7,109 bases of DNA, from positions 1 to 7,109 of the forward strand of contig JANYCP010000016.1 of assembly GCA_025360265.1 (NCBI GenBank), written 5' to 3'. The notes below the pieces were generated by a model. The model ran no database searches. It was not told where the DNA came from and worked only from the letters and a program-made list of their open reading frames with translations. This DNA comes from Gemmatimonadota bacterium. GTDB lineage: Bacteria; Gemmatimonadota; Gemmatimonadetes; Gemmatimonadales; GWC2-71-9. Below are positions 1 through 7,109 of the stretch, piece by piece. How positions within the stretch are numbered: position 1 is the first letter of the stretch; every line of letters begins with the position of its first letter. The translations under genes were made by a program, and so were the position numbers.

Positions 1-47
1 ACCGCGATCCGCCCACCCGCTTGCAATCTTCCTTCGAATTCGCTCAT
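1..47 (-). CDS. ribH: 6,7-dimethyl-8-ribityllumazine synthase, N-terminal fragment (runs off the left edge)
   Basis: Only the first 15 codons and part of the next are in the window. They read MSEFEGRLQAGGRIA followed by the first two bases of a probable Val codon. The opening 'EFEG.L.A.G.RIA' is the usual beginning of lumazine synthase (RibH), which condenses 5-amino-6-ribitylamino-uracil with 3,4-dihydroxy-2-butanone 4-phosphate in the cytoplasm. The ATG lies 3 bases after the ribBA stop codon with no clear Shine-Dalgarno sequence, so translation is probably coupled to ribBA. The call rests on the N-terminal signature plus position: ribH follows ribBA in the classical ribD-ribE-ribBA-ribH order. 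Nothing can be said about the catalytic residues, which lie outside the window. Confidence 0.82.
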   Translation of the reverse strand, partial: MSEFEGRLQAGGRIA

Positions 48-50
48 AGG

Positions 51-1252
<1,202 letters not shown>

Positions 1253-1256
<4 letters not shown>

Positions 1257-1855
1257 TTCGGGCCCGCCTGCCACGGTGCCGCCAGCTGCTTCACGTACTT
1301 CCCCACTGCATCTCCTTCCACATGAACCCGGTCGCCGACAACCCGCGCGGCGAGGGTGGTATGCTCCAAGGTAAACGGGATCAATGACACCTGAATCACC
1401 CCCGGCGCGGGAATCGCATTCACTGTCAGTGCGACGCCGTCCACGGCGATGGAACCCAGTGGAATGGAAACGCTGGCGACCTCATCCGGGATCCTGAGAT
1501 CGATCAGGCGGGCGTCCGCGTGCTGCCGAATCGCCGCCACCGTCGCCACACCATCGACATGCCCCTGAACCAGGTGACCGCCGAGCCGATCGAGTGGCCG
1601 AAGCGCCCGCTCGAGATTCACCGGACGGCCAGCTACGTAGCTCGCAAAGTTGGTGCGATCGAGCGAAGTCGTGACCACGTGGACACCGAACCACCCCGGT
1701 CCGCACTGCGTCACCGTGAGACATGCCCCGTCGACGGCAATGCTTTCGCCCATCGCAAGGTCATCCCATGGCGCAGTGATCACGAGGCCGCGGCCTCCAC
1801 CGGCCGGAATCAGATCTCGCAAGACACCGATTGCGGCGACCACACCGGTGAACAT
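1253..1855 (-). CDS. ribE: Riboflavin synthase, alpha chain
   Basis: A 200-residue protein of normal family length beginning with the diagnostic MFTG. It dismutates two 6,7-dimethyl-8-ribityllumazine molecules into riboflavin and 5-amino-6-ribitylamino-uracil. The internal duplication of the family is visible: the first lumazine-binding repeat (about 1-97) contains GESIAVDGACLTV (36-48) and the second (about 98-190) contains GSIAVDGVALTVN (134-146). The linker LGGHLVQGHVDG (91-102), the segment IPFTLEHTTL (159-168) and the closing GKYVKQL are all typical. It starts 3 bases after the ribD stop, with a GGAG Shine-Dalgarno 9 bases before the ATG, and its TGA overlaps the ribBA ATG. In Bacillus nomenclature this gene is ribE; E. 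coli calls the same enzyme ribC. Confidence 0.96.
1263..1269 (-). promoter_or_regulatory. Ribosome binding site of ribBA
   Basis: AGGCGGG on the minus strand, 6 bases before the ribBA ATG at 1256 and inside the ribE coding sequence. It supports the ATG that overlaps the ribE stop (ATGA) over the in-frame GTG at 1274. Confidence 0.45.
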
Positions 1856-1858
1856 CGG

Positions 1859-2947
1859 CTATCGCTCCATCTCGATCAGTACATCGGCTTGTTCATCGGC
1901 GCCGAGTCGCTCGACATTGACGACGCGCCAGCGCTGCGACGATTCGATCGCAGTCGGGCCAAGCCCACTCCACGCTGGTCGCCCTTCGCCAATCCACCGC
2001 GGGCACTGTATCTGATAGATCCGATCAACGAGCCCGTCACGCAACAGTGCGCCAGCAAATCGGCCGCCGCCTTCCACCAACACCGAATCGATGCCGCTCG
2101 CGGCCAGCGCCTCAAGTGCCTCGCTCGTTGTGTCCGCGTCGATCACTCGTGCGCCGGCAGCGGTCAATCCGGCGCGATGGAGGTCGGGAACGCCACGACC
2201 AAGAATCACGACAAGCGGCACCGACGCCACGCTATTGAAGGCCACATGATTCAACGGCAGTAGTCCCGAACGATCAAACACGACACGCACCGGCGGAATC
2301 CGCGGTTGCAAGGCACCGCGCACGGTCAGCCGTGCACTGTCGGCGATCGCAGTATGCGCGCCAACGGCGATTGCACCGAATCCGGCGCGGAGCCAGTGCA
2401 CCCAGTCGCGCGCCACTTCCCCAGAGACCCACTGAGAGTTGCCGCTGGCATCGGCAATCATGCCATCCATCGACACGGCGAGCTTGATCGCAACGTACGG
2501 GCGCGACGGGGCCCGGAACCGATGGGCGAACCGGAAATTGGCGCCTGCAGCGCCACCGATCACGTCCACCGCGACACCTGCTGCGCGGAGAAGCGCCGCG
2601 CCACCTGCTGCACCCGGATTCGGATCAGTCGCGCCAATCACCACTCGAGCAACACCGGCCGCGAGTATCGCATCGGTACACGGTGGTTGCTTGCCATGAT
2701 GACGGCACGGCTCAAGGGTCACATAGAGCGTGGCACCGCGCGCCAGGTCATCAGCCGCATCGAGTGCGTCCACTTCAGCGTGCGGTCCGCCATGCTCGCG
2801 GTGACACCCGCGCCCAACAATCACGCCGTCCCGAACTACCAGCGCGCCGACGAGCGGATTGGGCCATGTGCGCCCCCACCCGCCCAGCGCGAGACGCTGC
2901 GCTTCAGCTAAATGCTGCCGATCCTCGTCGTGGGGACTAGATACCAA
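1859..2947 (-). CDS. ribD: Bifunctional diaminohydroxyphosphoribosylaminopyrimidine deaminase / 5-amino-6-(5-phosphoribosylamino)uracil reductase
   Basis: A 362-residue enzyme of usual RibD length, catalysing the deamination and NADPH-dependent side-chain reduction steps after GTP cyclohydrolase II. The N-terminal deaminase domain (about 8-147) has NPLVGALVV, the zinc/catalytic motif HAEVDAL with His56 and Glu58, and LEPCRHHGKQPPC with Cys81 and Cys90. The His-Cys-Cys spacing matches E. coli RibD. The reductase domain (about 150-362) has KLAVSMDG (155-162), ADSARLTVR (202-210) and LVEGGGRFAGALLRDGLVD (290-308). The segment after DPNP (GAAGGAALLRAAGV) departs slightly from the usual 'V.G.G...L..AGI'. 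I prefer the TTG at 2947: it has GGGA 6 bases upstream and gives a family-like N-terminus, overlapping the upstream gene by 11 bases. A GTG at 2983 is also in frame, but has no ribosome site and a longer overlap. Confidence 0.95.
   Translation of the reverse strand: MVSSPHDEDRQHLAEAQRLALGGWGRTWPNPLVGALVVRDGVIVGRGCHREHGGPHAEVDALDAADDLARGATLYVTLEPCRHHGKQPPCTDAILAAGVARVVIGATDPNPGAAGGAALLRAAGVAVDVIGGAAGANFRFAHRFRAPSRPYVAIKLAVSMDGMIADASGNSQWVSGEVARDWVHWLRAGFGAIAVGAHTAIADSARLTVRGALQPRIPPVRVVFDRSGLLPLNHVAFNSVASVPLVVILGRGVPDLHRAGLTAAGARVIDADTTSEALEALAASGIDSVLVEGGGRFAGALLRDGLVDRIYQIQCPRWIGEGRPAWSGLGPTAIESSQRWRVVNVERLGADEQADVLIEMER
1865..1868 (-). promoter_or_regulatory. Ribosome binding site of ribE
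   Basis: GGAG on the minus strand, 9 bases before the ribE ATG and inside the last codons of ribD. It is one of the better Shine-Dalgarno sequences among the genes in this string and fixes the ribE start at MFTG. Confidence 0.6.
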
Positions 2948-3917
2948 GGCGAATCCCGAGACTGGCAAAAAGCCGACGCGCACTCGGATCGTTGTCGGTG
3001 AATGTGGTCACAAGGTGGAGATCCTTGCCGGCTTGAATACCACCCTCGCTGATCAGGTAGATCCGGCCGAGCGCCAATCCCGCATCAACGAACACCACGG
3101 TTCGCGAATCGTGGAGGTCGAGAAAAATCGACGGCTCCGGCAAATTGCTGATCGGATTGACATAGGTAATCTGCGCACTGGCGCTATACGTCGTCCAACC
3201 GGCGCCCGCACCGAGCTCAAGTGGACCGAGCTGCTTGCCGATGGTCGCCCGGAAATCCATGGTTGTCAGGTCCGATGCGTAGGCGTACTTGTCGCCGGCC
3301 AGCACATCGCCGACGCCGATGCGCGGCAGCGTCCGACGCATCACACTTATTGTCACGGCCGGCGTGAGCATGCCTTCGCCCAGGAGCGTCAATCGACCAC
3401 CGACACCGAGGCCGAGCGCCACGCTGCCAAGCCGGGTTGCATTGATGTCGATGTGCAGGTCGTCGATCAACTTGGTGGGCAGCAACTGCGCCGACCCGAG
3501 CAGGTCAAACGCAAAGTTCCCGTTCGCCGTTCCGCGATATACGCCAAGGGCGGCCTCAATCAGCGGAGCCGGCGCCAGCAGCACCTGCTTCACGCCCACA
3601 GTGGTACCTGCGCCGTTGTAGAGCAAATCGGGTATCACGACTTGCGTCGCATTGACGCGCAGGGTGAGTCCAAGATGTGGAAAGCCGTCGAGTCCGCCGG
3701 TGGCGCCGAGGAACGGGTTGCCGCCCGCGACAAGGATTCCCGCCACCGGGACAAAGAGCGATGCGCCATCGACGCCAGCGTTACAGACATTGACCGCCCC
3801 GGTACCACCGAACGGTCCGCTGACGTGGGTAGCACACTGTGCATTTCCTTGAGCGCCGAGCCGGCTGGCCGCCGAGAGCGCCGCAACGGCAATCGCCGCA
3901 ATCCATCGCGTTTGCAT
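2937..3917 (-). CDS. Unrecognised secreted protein, probable outer-membrane beta-barrel
   Basis: A 326-residue protein that I cannot assign to a named family. It starts with a clear Sec signal peptide: Arg4, a hydrophobic core over about 5-18, and a likely cleavage near LGAQG at 20-24. The mature part opens with a Cys28/Cys45 pair that could form a disulphide. It then consists largely of short Gly-rich alternating hydrophobic/polar stretches (for example VALGLGVGGRLTLLG, 166-180; LELGAGAGWTTYSASAQITYV, 233-253; and the C-terminus RRLFASLGIRLGI). This pattern fits a transmembrane beta-barrel, although the last residue is Ile rather than the common Phe/Tyr. The ATG at 3917 shares its A with the purM stop (TGATG) and sits directly at the signal peptide, so an upstream in-frame start inside purM is unlikely. 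Its 3' end overlaps the ribD start. Function unknown; an outer-membrane location is inference. Confidence 0.85.
   Translation of the reverse strand: MQTRWIAAIAVAALSAASRLGAQGNAQCATHVSGPFGGTGAVNVCNAGVDGASLFVPVAGILVAGGNPFLGATGGLDGFPHLGLTLRVNATQVVIPDLLYNGAGTTVGVKQVLLAPAPLIEAALGVYRGTANGNFAFDLLGSAQLLPTKLIDDLHIDINATRLGSVALGLGVGGRLTLLGEGMLTPAVTISVMRRTLPRIGVGDVLAGDKYAYASDLTTMDFRATIGKQLGPLELGAGAGWTTYSASAQITYVNPISNLPEPSIFLDLHDSRTVVFVDAGLALGRIYLISEGGIQAGKDLHLVTTFTDNDPSARRLFASLGIRLGI
2954..2957 (-). promoter_or_regulatory. Probable ribosome binding site deciding the ribD TTG start
   Basis: GGGA on the minus strand, 6 bases before the TTG at 2947 and inside the 3' end of the preceding gene. The competing GTG at 2983 has no purine-rich element in front of it. 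The element is short, so the support is moderate. Confidence 0.45.
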
Positions 3918-4945
3918 CAATCGGTAAACACCACGCGACGGGTTCCAGCCCGAACCCAACCACAACGCCACGTCGGGACACCGGCCGCCTGCGCAGCCGC
4001 CTGAATGCGCTCTGCTGCGTTGATAGGCGCCGCAGCGATCATCCCCACGCCAAGATTGAACACGTCGCGCATCTCATCGAGCGACACCTTGCCGCCATCG
4101 GCGATCAATTGGAAGATCGCGGGCCATTGCCACGAGGCTACGTCAATCACTGCTTCGCAAGCGACTGGCCAATCGCCGCGAACAAGATTGCCGGGGATTC
4201 CACCGCCAGTGATGTGCGCCATCGCGTGGATCGACCCGAGGACAGGGCGAATTGCCGCCGCGTAGCTGCGGTGCACGGCGAGCAGCGCGTCAGCGACAGT
4301 CGTCGCCGTTCCTGGAACGATCGAGTCGAGCGTGAGTCCCATCACATCGAATAGCACGTGTCTGGCGAGGGTGTAGCCGTTGGTGTGCAACCCGGCGGAC
4401 GCATACGCAATCAGCACATCTCCGGCCCGCACAGCATCACCATGCAGCGCCTCTCGTTCCTCGATCACACCGACAATTGTCCCGGCGAGGTCAAACGTTC
4501 CTTCCGCATACAACCCAGGCATCTGGGCAGTCTCGCCGCCGGCGAGGGCCATATCGTGAGCCCGGCATCCGCGCGCGATGCCCGCCACCACACCGGCGAT
4601 CATCTCGGCGGGGAGCCGATGCCCAGCGACATAATCCATGAATGCAATCGGGTGGGCACCGTGCACCAGAATGTCATTCACCGAGTGATTTACCAGATCC
4701 TCCCCAACGGTATCGAAGCGTCCCGCCTGAAGCGCCACCAGGACCTTGGTGCCGACGCCGTCCGTGCTCATCACCAGCATCGGCTGCTGCATCCCAGCCG
4801 GAATGCGAACCATCCCACCAAAGGCACCGACCGCGCCGGCCGACAGCGTCGTGCGCGCCCCGGCAATGAGGGCACCGATACGCGCCTTGGCGTCTTCCGC
4901 GACGTCGAGGTCGACTCCCGCAGCAGCGTATTGCGGTGATGTCAC
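3917..4945 (-). CDS. purM: Phosphoribosylformylglycinamidine cyclo-ligase (AIR synthase)
   Basis: A 342-residue cytoplasmic enzyme of typical length that closes the imidazole ring in de novo purine synthesis (FGAM + ATP to AIR). Visible PurM signatures: AFGGM (41-45), STDGVGTK (60-67), HSVNDILVHGAHPIAFMDYV (87-106), ALAGGETAQMPGLY (133-146), GLHTNGYTLAR (185-195), HITGGGIPGNL (244-254) and EMRDVFNLGVGM (291-302). The motif usually reads GGE(T/S)AEMPG, and here a Gln replaces the second Glu. The GTG start overlaps the upstream kinase stop as GTGA. An AGAAGG lies directly against the GTG with no spacer, which is poor for initiation, so coupled re-initiation after the kinase gene is likely. No other plausible start lies nearby in frame. 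The pathway feeds GTP, the substrate of the downstream RibBA. Confidence 0.96.
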   Translation of the reverse strand: MTSPQYAAAGVDLDVAEDAKARIGALIAGARTTLSAGAVGAFGGMVRIPAGMQQPMLVMSTDGVGTKVLVALQAGRFDTVGEDLVNHSVNDILVHGAHPIAFMDYVAGHRLPAEMIAGVVAGIARGCRAHDMALAGGETAQMPGLYAEGTFDLAGTIVGVIEEREALHGDAVRAGDVLIAYASAGLHTNGYTLARHVLFDVMGLTLDSIVPGTATTVADALLAVHRSYAAAIRPVLGSIHAMAHITGGGIPGNLVRGDWPVACEAVIDVASWQWPAIFQLIADGGKVSLDEMRDVFNLGVGMIAAAPINAAERIQAAAQAAGVPTWRCGWVRAGTRRVVFTD

Positions 4946-5862
4946 CCTTCTGGCTCGGCCATCGGCACATGGGTGAGGTCGATGAACTGTTGCACCCGCT
5001 TTTCGACGTCCTCGGTCGTGACGGTCTCGAATCCTTTCACGCCAAACCCGGACACCGAATACGATCCCATCGTGGCGCCATAGACCATCGCGCGCCGCAT
5101 ATGCGCCGTGTCAATCACTTTGGTGCGCCCGAGGTAGCCCATGAATCCACCGGCGAACGCGTCGCCGGCCCCCGTGGGATCGAACACCTCTTCCAGCGGA
5201 AACGCCGGAATGTGAAACGAGCGACCCGGCTCGATCAGCAACGCGCCGTATTCACCCTGCTTGATCACCACGCGCTTCGGGCCGTGTTCGAGAATCCATC
5301 GACCAGCGCGGTGCACGTTCCAGTCGCCTGACAGTTCACGCGCTTCCGAGTCGTTGACCATCAACATGTCCACGCGGGCGAGCAGCTTCATCAGGTCGTC
5401 ACGTTTCGATTGAATCCAGTAGTTCATGGTGTCGGCCGCAACGAAAAGCGGCGACTTCACCTGGTCGAGAATGCCAAGCTGCAACACCGGATCGATGTTG
5501 CCGAGAAAAACGATTTTGGCATCTTCGGCGCCGGGCGGAAGTTTCGGCTGGAAATTTGCAAACACTCCGAGCCGCGTCTCGAGCGTTTCCCGGCTTTGCA
5601 AGTCATAGGAGTACTTCCCCTTCCAGCGGAATGACTCGCCGACCGCTCGCTCGACGCCCGACCAGTCGATCCCGCGCGATGCCAGTCGATCGAGTTCGTG
5701 CACCGGATAGTCGTCACCAACTACGCCGACGACCCGCACCGGATGCAGGAGCGAGGCAGCCACCGCGAAGAAGACGGCGGAGCCACCAATGGCATCCGCT
5801 GTCGAGCCGAACGGCGTGGAAATTGAATCCAGAGCGACACTGCCAACCACGAGGAGGGTCAT
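4942..5862 (-). CDS. PfkB/ribokinase-family sugar or nucleoside kinase
   Basis: A 306-residue cytoplasmic kinase of the PfkB (ribokinase-like) superfamily, which phosphorylates a hydroxymethyl group of a sugar, nucleoside or similar small molecule with ATP. The N-terminus VVGSVALDSI, the GGSAVFFAVAASLL segment (27-40) and VVGVVGDDY (44-52) correspond to the first PfkB signature region. VNDSEA (169-174) matches the N..E metal/phosphate motif. DPTGAGDAFAGGFMGYL (228-244) is the second signature, with the anion hole and catalytic base Asp234. A divergent middle part containing FRWKGKYSYD (78-87) and an aromatic DTMNYW (144-149) gives no clear substrate. The ATG at 5862 lies 4 bases after the argS stop; a further upstream in-frame GTG (5895) would overlap argS and add residues not expected in the family. 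The downstream purM overlaps its stop. The substrate is unknown; ribose or a nucleoside would suit the purine/flavin context, but this is speculation. Confidence 0.88.
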   Translation of the reverse strand: MTLLVVGSVALDSISTPFGSTADAIGGSAVFFAVAASLLHPVRVVGVVGDDYPVHELDRLASRGIDWSGVERAVGESFRWKGKYSYDLQSRETLETRLGVFANFQPKLPPGAEDAKIVFLGNIDPVLQLGILDQVKSPLFVAADTMNYWIQSKRDDLMKLLARVDMLMVNDSEARELSGDWNVHRAGRWILEHGPKRVVIKQGEYGALLIEPGRSFHIPAFPLEEVFDPTGAGDAFAGGFMGYLGRTKVIDTAHMRRAMVYGATMGSYSVSGFGVKGFETVTTEDVEKRVQQFIDLTHVPMAEPEG

Positions 5863-5866
5863 GACG

Positions 5867-6514
5867 TCACATCCGTTCCGGGGCGGTGATACCAAGTAGG
5901 GCGAGCGCGTTGGCGATCACCTGCCGCGTCGCACGGGCAACGTGGAGCCGCGCGTTCTGCACGGCAGGAGTTTCGCCGATGACGCGAGACTTGTGATACC
6001 AGGCGTGCACTGCCCGGGCAAGTTCCTCGAGCCAGGTGGTAATGCGGTGCGGCTCAGACGCCTCGGCCGAGCGTGCGACGAGATCGGGGAAGTACGCCAG
6101 TGTCTTGAGCAGTGCGACGTCGTCTTCGGAGAGCGCGCTGATATCAGGAGCGCCGCCGAGGGCGATGCCAGCGGCGAGTGCGTTCCGTTCGATGCCGCAC
6201 ATCCGGGCGTGCGCCATCTGCACGTAATACACCGGATTTTCATCAGTCTGCGACTTGGCAAGATCGATATCGAACATCAGGTGCGAATCGCCCCGACGCA
6301 TCAGGAACCAATACCGTGCGGCATCGACTCCGGTTTCCTCATACAGATCGCGCAGCGTGACAAACTCGCCGGACCGCTTGGACATTTTCACTTCTTCACC
6401 ACCCCGCACCACCCGGACCAGCTGCACCAGCGCGACATTGAGCCAGCCCGCGGGAAGCCCGAGGGCGGTCAGGGCCGCCTGCATCCGCGGGATGTGCGTC
6501 CACCCACCCGCCAT
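5867..6514 (-). CDS. argS: Arginyl-tRNA synthetase, C-terminal fragment (5' part missing)
   Basis: Carries the 3' portion of a class I arginyl-tRNA synthetase, which charges tRNA-Arg with arginine. Visible are THIPRMQAAL from the end of the catalytic fold, the ATP-binding KMSKR motif (6374-6388, in VKMSKRSGEFVTLRDL), the stretch GVDAARYWFLMRRGDSH, NPVYYVQMAHARM, and the DALR anticodon-binding domain ending in the characteristic LLGITAPERM. The C-terminus is therefore complete. Family members are about 550 residues or more, and only about 211 residues show family similarity. The N-terminal tRNA-recognition domain and the HIGH half of the catalytic domain are absent. An ATG at 6514 opens the frame, but its first residues (MAGGW) replace the expected 'GADHH'-type sequence, so it is almost certainly not a natural start; similarity stops at about 6499. 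As it stands the product could not aminoacylate. The 4-base gap to the kinase gene suggests cotranscription. Confidence 0.9.
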   Translation of the reverse strand: MAGGWTHIPRMQAALTALGLPAGWLNVALVQLVRVVRGGEEVKMSKRSGEFVTLRDLYEETGVDAARYWFLMRRGDSHLMFDIDLAKSQTDENPVYYVQMAHARMCGIERNALAAGIALGGAPDISALSEDDVALLKTLAYFPDLVARSAEASEPHRITTWLEELARAVHAWYHKSRVIGETPAVQNARLHVARATRQVIANALALLGITAPERM

Positions 6515-6523
6515 CGGTGGCGT
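6500..6523. other. Abrupt junction between unrelated sequences (likely assembly chimera)
   Basis: On the minus strand the NlpC/P60 gene ends with a TGA at 6526-6524, and only 24 bases later (after 6500) the sequence is in the middle of the argS catalytic domain. No intergenic region, terminator, promoter or ribosome site separates them. The two sides belong to unrelated genes of apparently different phyla: an actinobacterial-style repeat plus NlpC/P60 protein versus a Gram-negative-style housekeeping operon. G+C by hand count is similar on both sides (about 64% in 6541-6780 and 66% in 5881-6120), so composition does not separate them. A short inverted pair (CCACC/GGTGG) lies within the junction bases, but is too short to be meaningful. 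I see no transposase, target duplication or integrase. An artefactual join is the simplest explanation; a true rearrangement is possible. Confidence 0.75.
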
Positions 6524-7109
6524 TCAGGGACGCCTGCCGTTGGGCATGATGTCGCTCATGCCCCACTGGCTGATCAGGTTCAGCTGTACATGGTCTCCCG
6601 TCGATTCGACGATGCGGTTGCCTCCCACGGAGATGCCTGCGTGGTAGACGGTCGTCCAGTCGGCGGTGTTCGTACCCCAGAAGACGAGGTCGCCGGCTGC
6701 CATCTTGTCGAGAGCGACCGGGATTCCGGCCGTGTGGTACTGGTCGTTGGCCACCCGGGCGAAGCCGATGCCGGCGCCATGCTGCCACGAAGCCAGGGTC
6801 AGGCCGGAGCAGTCGTAGCCGACCGGTCCGTTGCCCCCCCAGATGTAGGGCTTGCCCAGCTGTTGGAAGGCGAAGAGTACGGCCCTGTCGCCCGGGGTGA
6901 TGGGCTCGAACATCAGGGCCTGGGGTGGCGGCGACTGGCCGACCGCCGCCCCGAAGGCCTCCATGGTCCCGTTCTGTTGGACGACCCAGTAGCCGTCGCT
7001 GGTACCGGTAGCCACCAGACGCGATACCGGCTCCGACGCCGTGCCGGCGGACGATCCGAGGAACGTGGCATCGCCGAAGGAGAACACCCCGCCGTCGGCG
7101 GCCACCATC
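6524..7109 (-). CDS. NlpC/P60-family cell-wall peptidase with N-terminal repeats (5' end off the right edge)
   Basis: The last 194 codons or so of a larger gene; the frame is still open at the right edge, and the first Met (7108-7106) is probably internal to a repeat. Residues 1-57 of the visible part hold two divergent 'GYW.V..DGG.F.FGDA..GS' type repeats (VAADGGVFSFGDATFLGS, then GYWVVQQNGTMEAFGAAV), which occur in long tandem sets in secreted actinobacterial proteins. Residues about 72-190 form an NlpC/P60 domain: IWGGNGPVGYDCSGL with nucleophile Cys100, AAGDLVFWG (137-145) and VYHAGISVGG with His156. Glu168 lies 12 residues after the His, like the third catalytic residue of mycobacterial RipA (Cys-His-Glu). 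Such enzymes usually cut peptidoglycan stem peptides, typically the D-Glu-mDAP bond. The protein ends naturally at IMPNGRRP. Secretion is inferred, since the N-terminus is absent. Confidence 0.88.
   Translation of the reverse strand, partial: MVAADGGVFSFGDATFLGSSAGTASEPVSRLVATGTSDGYWVVQQNGTMEAFGAAVGQSPPPQALMFEPITPGDRAVLFAFQQLGKPYIWGGNGPVGYDCSGLTLASWQHGAGIGFARVANDQYHTAGIPVALDKMAAGDLVFWGTNTADWTTVYHAGISVGGNRIVESTGDHVQLNLISQWGMSDIMPNGRRP

Noticed and set aside
2859..4004. A 381-codon plus-strand open frame opposite ribD, the secreted protein gene and purM
   Set aside because: It spans the antisense of three genes and their overlaps, has no ribosome site or family motif and is rich in Arg and His, as shadow frames are. 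The minus-strand frame has a signal peptide and coupled start.
6503..6511. The 9-base string CCCACCCGC at the join also occurs at 12-20 near the left edge
   Set aside because: Nine bases of a C-rich string are expected by chance in DNA this rich in G+C. At the left edge it lies within the ribH coding start, so I do not treat it as an attachment site or target duplication.
6512..6514. ATG at 6514 as a genuine start of a short ArgS-like protein
   Set aside because: Family similarity begins in the middle of the catalytic domain a few codons later, with no ribosome site. A free-standing KMSK plus DALR protein starting here would lack the amino acid binding site, so a broken gene or assembly join fits better.
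6500..6526. Possible insertion sequence or integration boundary at the argS disruption
   Set aside because: No transposase, terminal inverted repeat, target duplication or integrase is visible; the adjoining gene is a chromosomal-type cell-wall peptidase.

Overview
The window is a densely packed stretch of bacterial DNA, about two-thirds G+C in the parts counted by hand. Every gene I can support lies on the minus strand, so transcription runs from high to low coordinates. There are two blocks of apparently different origin, meeting at about 6500-6523.

Block A (1 to about 6499) is one uninterrupted gene string, in order of transcription: the 3' part of argS (arginyl-tRNA synthetase), a PfkB/ribokinase-family kinase gene, purM (AIR synthase), a gene for an unrecognised secreted, probably outer-membrane beta-barrel protein, and then ribD, ribE, ribBA and the first codons of ribH. 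Neighbours are separated by at most 4 bp or overlap by 1 to 11 bases (GTGA, TGATG and ATGA junctions), as in one long polycistronic operon with translational coupling. The rib order D-E-BA-H is the classical riboflavin order. RibBA supplies 3,4-dihydroxy-2-butanone 4-phosphate and opens GTP, RibD deaminates and reduces the product, RibH makes 6,7-dimethyl-8-ribityllumazine and RibE dismutates that to riboflavin. PurM sits in the purine pathway that makes the GTP used by RibBA, so the pairing is metabolically sensible. No FMN riboswitch or other leader precedes ribD, because the upstream coding sequence runs into it. The secreted protein and the ArgS style suggest a Gram-negative bacterium, and Gemmatimonadota is my best guess (moderate to low confidence).

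Block B (about 6500-7109) is the 3' end of a gene for a secreted NlpC/P60 cell-wall peptidase. Ahead of the peptidase it carries 'GYW-V-DGG-F-FGDA'-type repeats of the kind common in Actinobacteria, especially Acidimicrobiia-like genomes. It ends just before the point where ArgS similarity begins.

The main anomaly is that argS loses roughly its first 60% exactly at the boundary with this unrelated gene. Because argS is normally an essential single-copy gene, a chimeric assembly join is the simplest reading, with a real rearrangement as the alternative. The rest is housekeeping metabolism. I see no CRISPR array, transposase, phage, toxin-antitoxin or RNA gene, and no evidence for an undescribed system beyond the uncharacterised secreted protein coupled between purM and ribD. 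Apart from the join there is no gene-free stretch longer than 4 bases.
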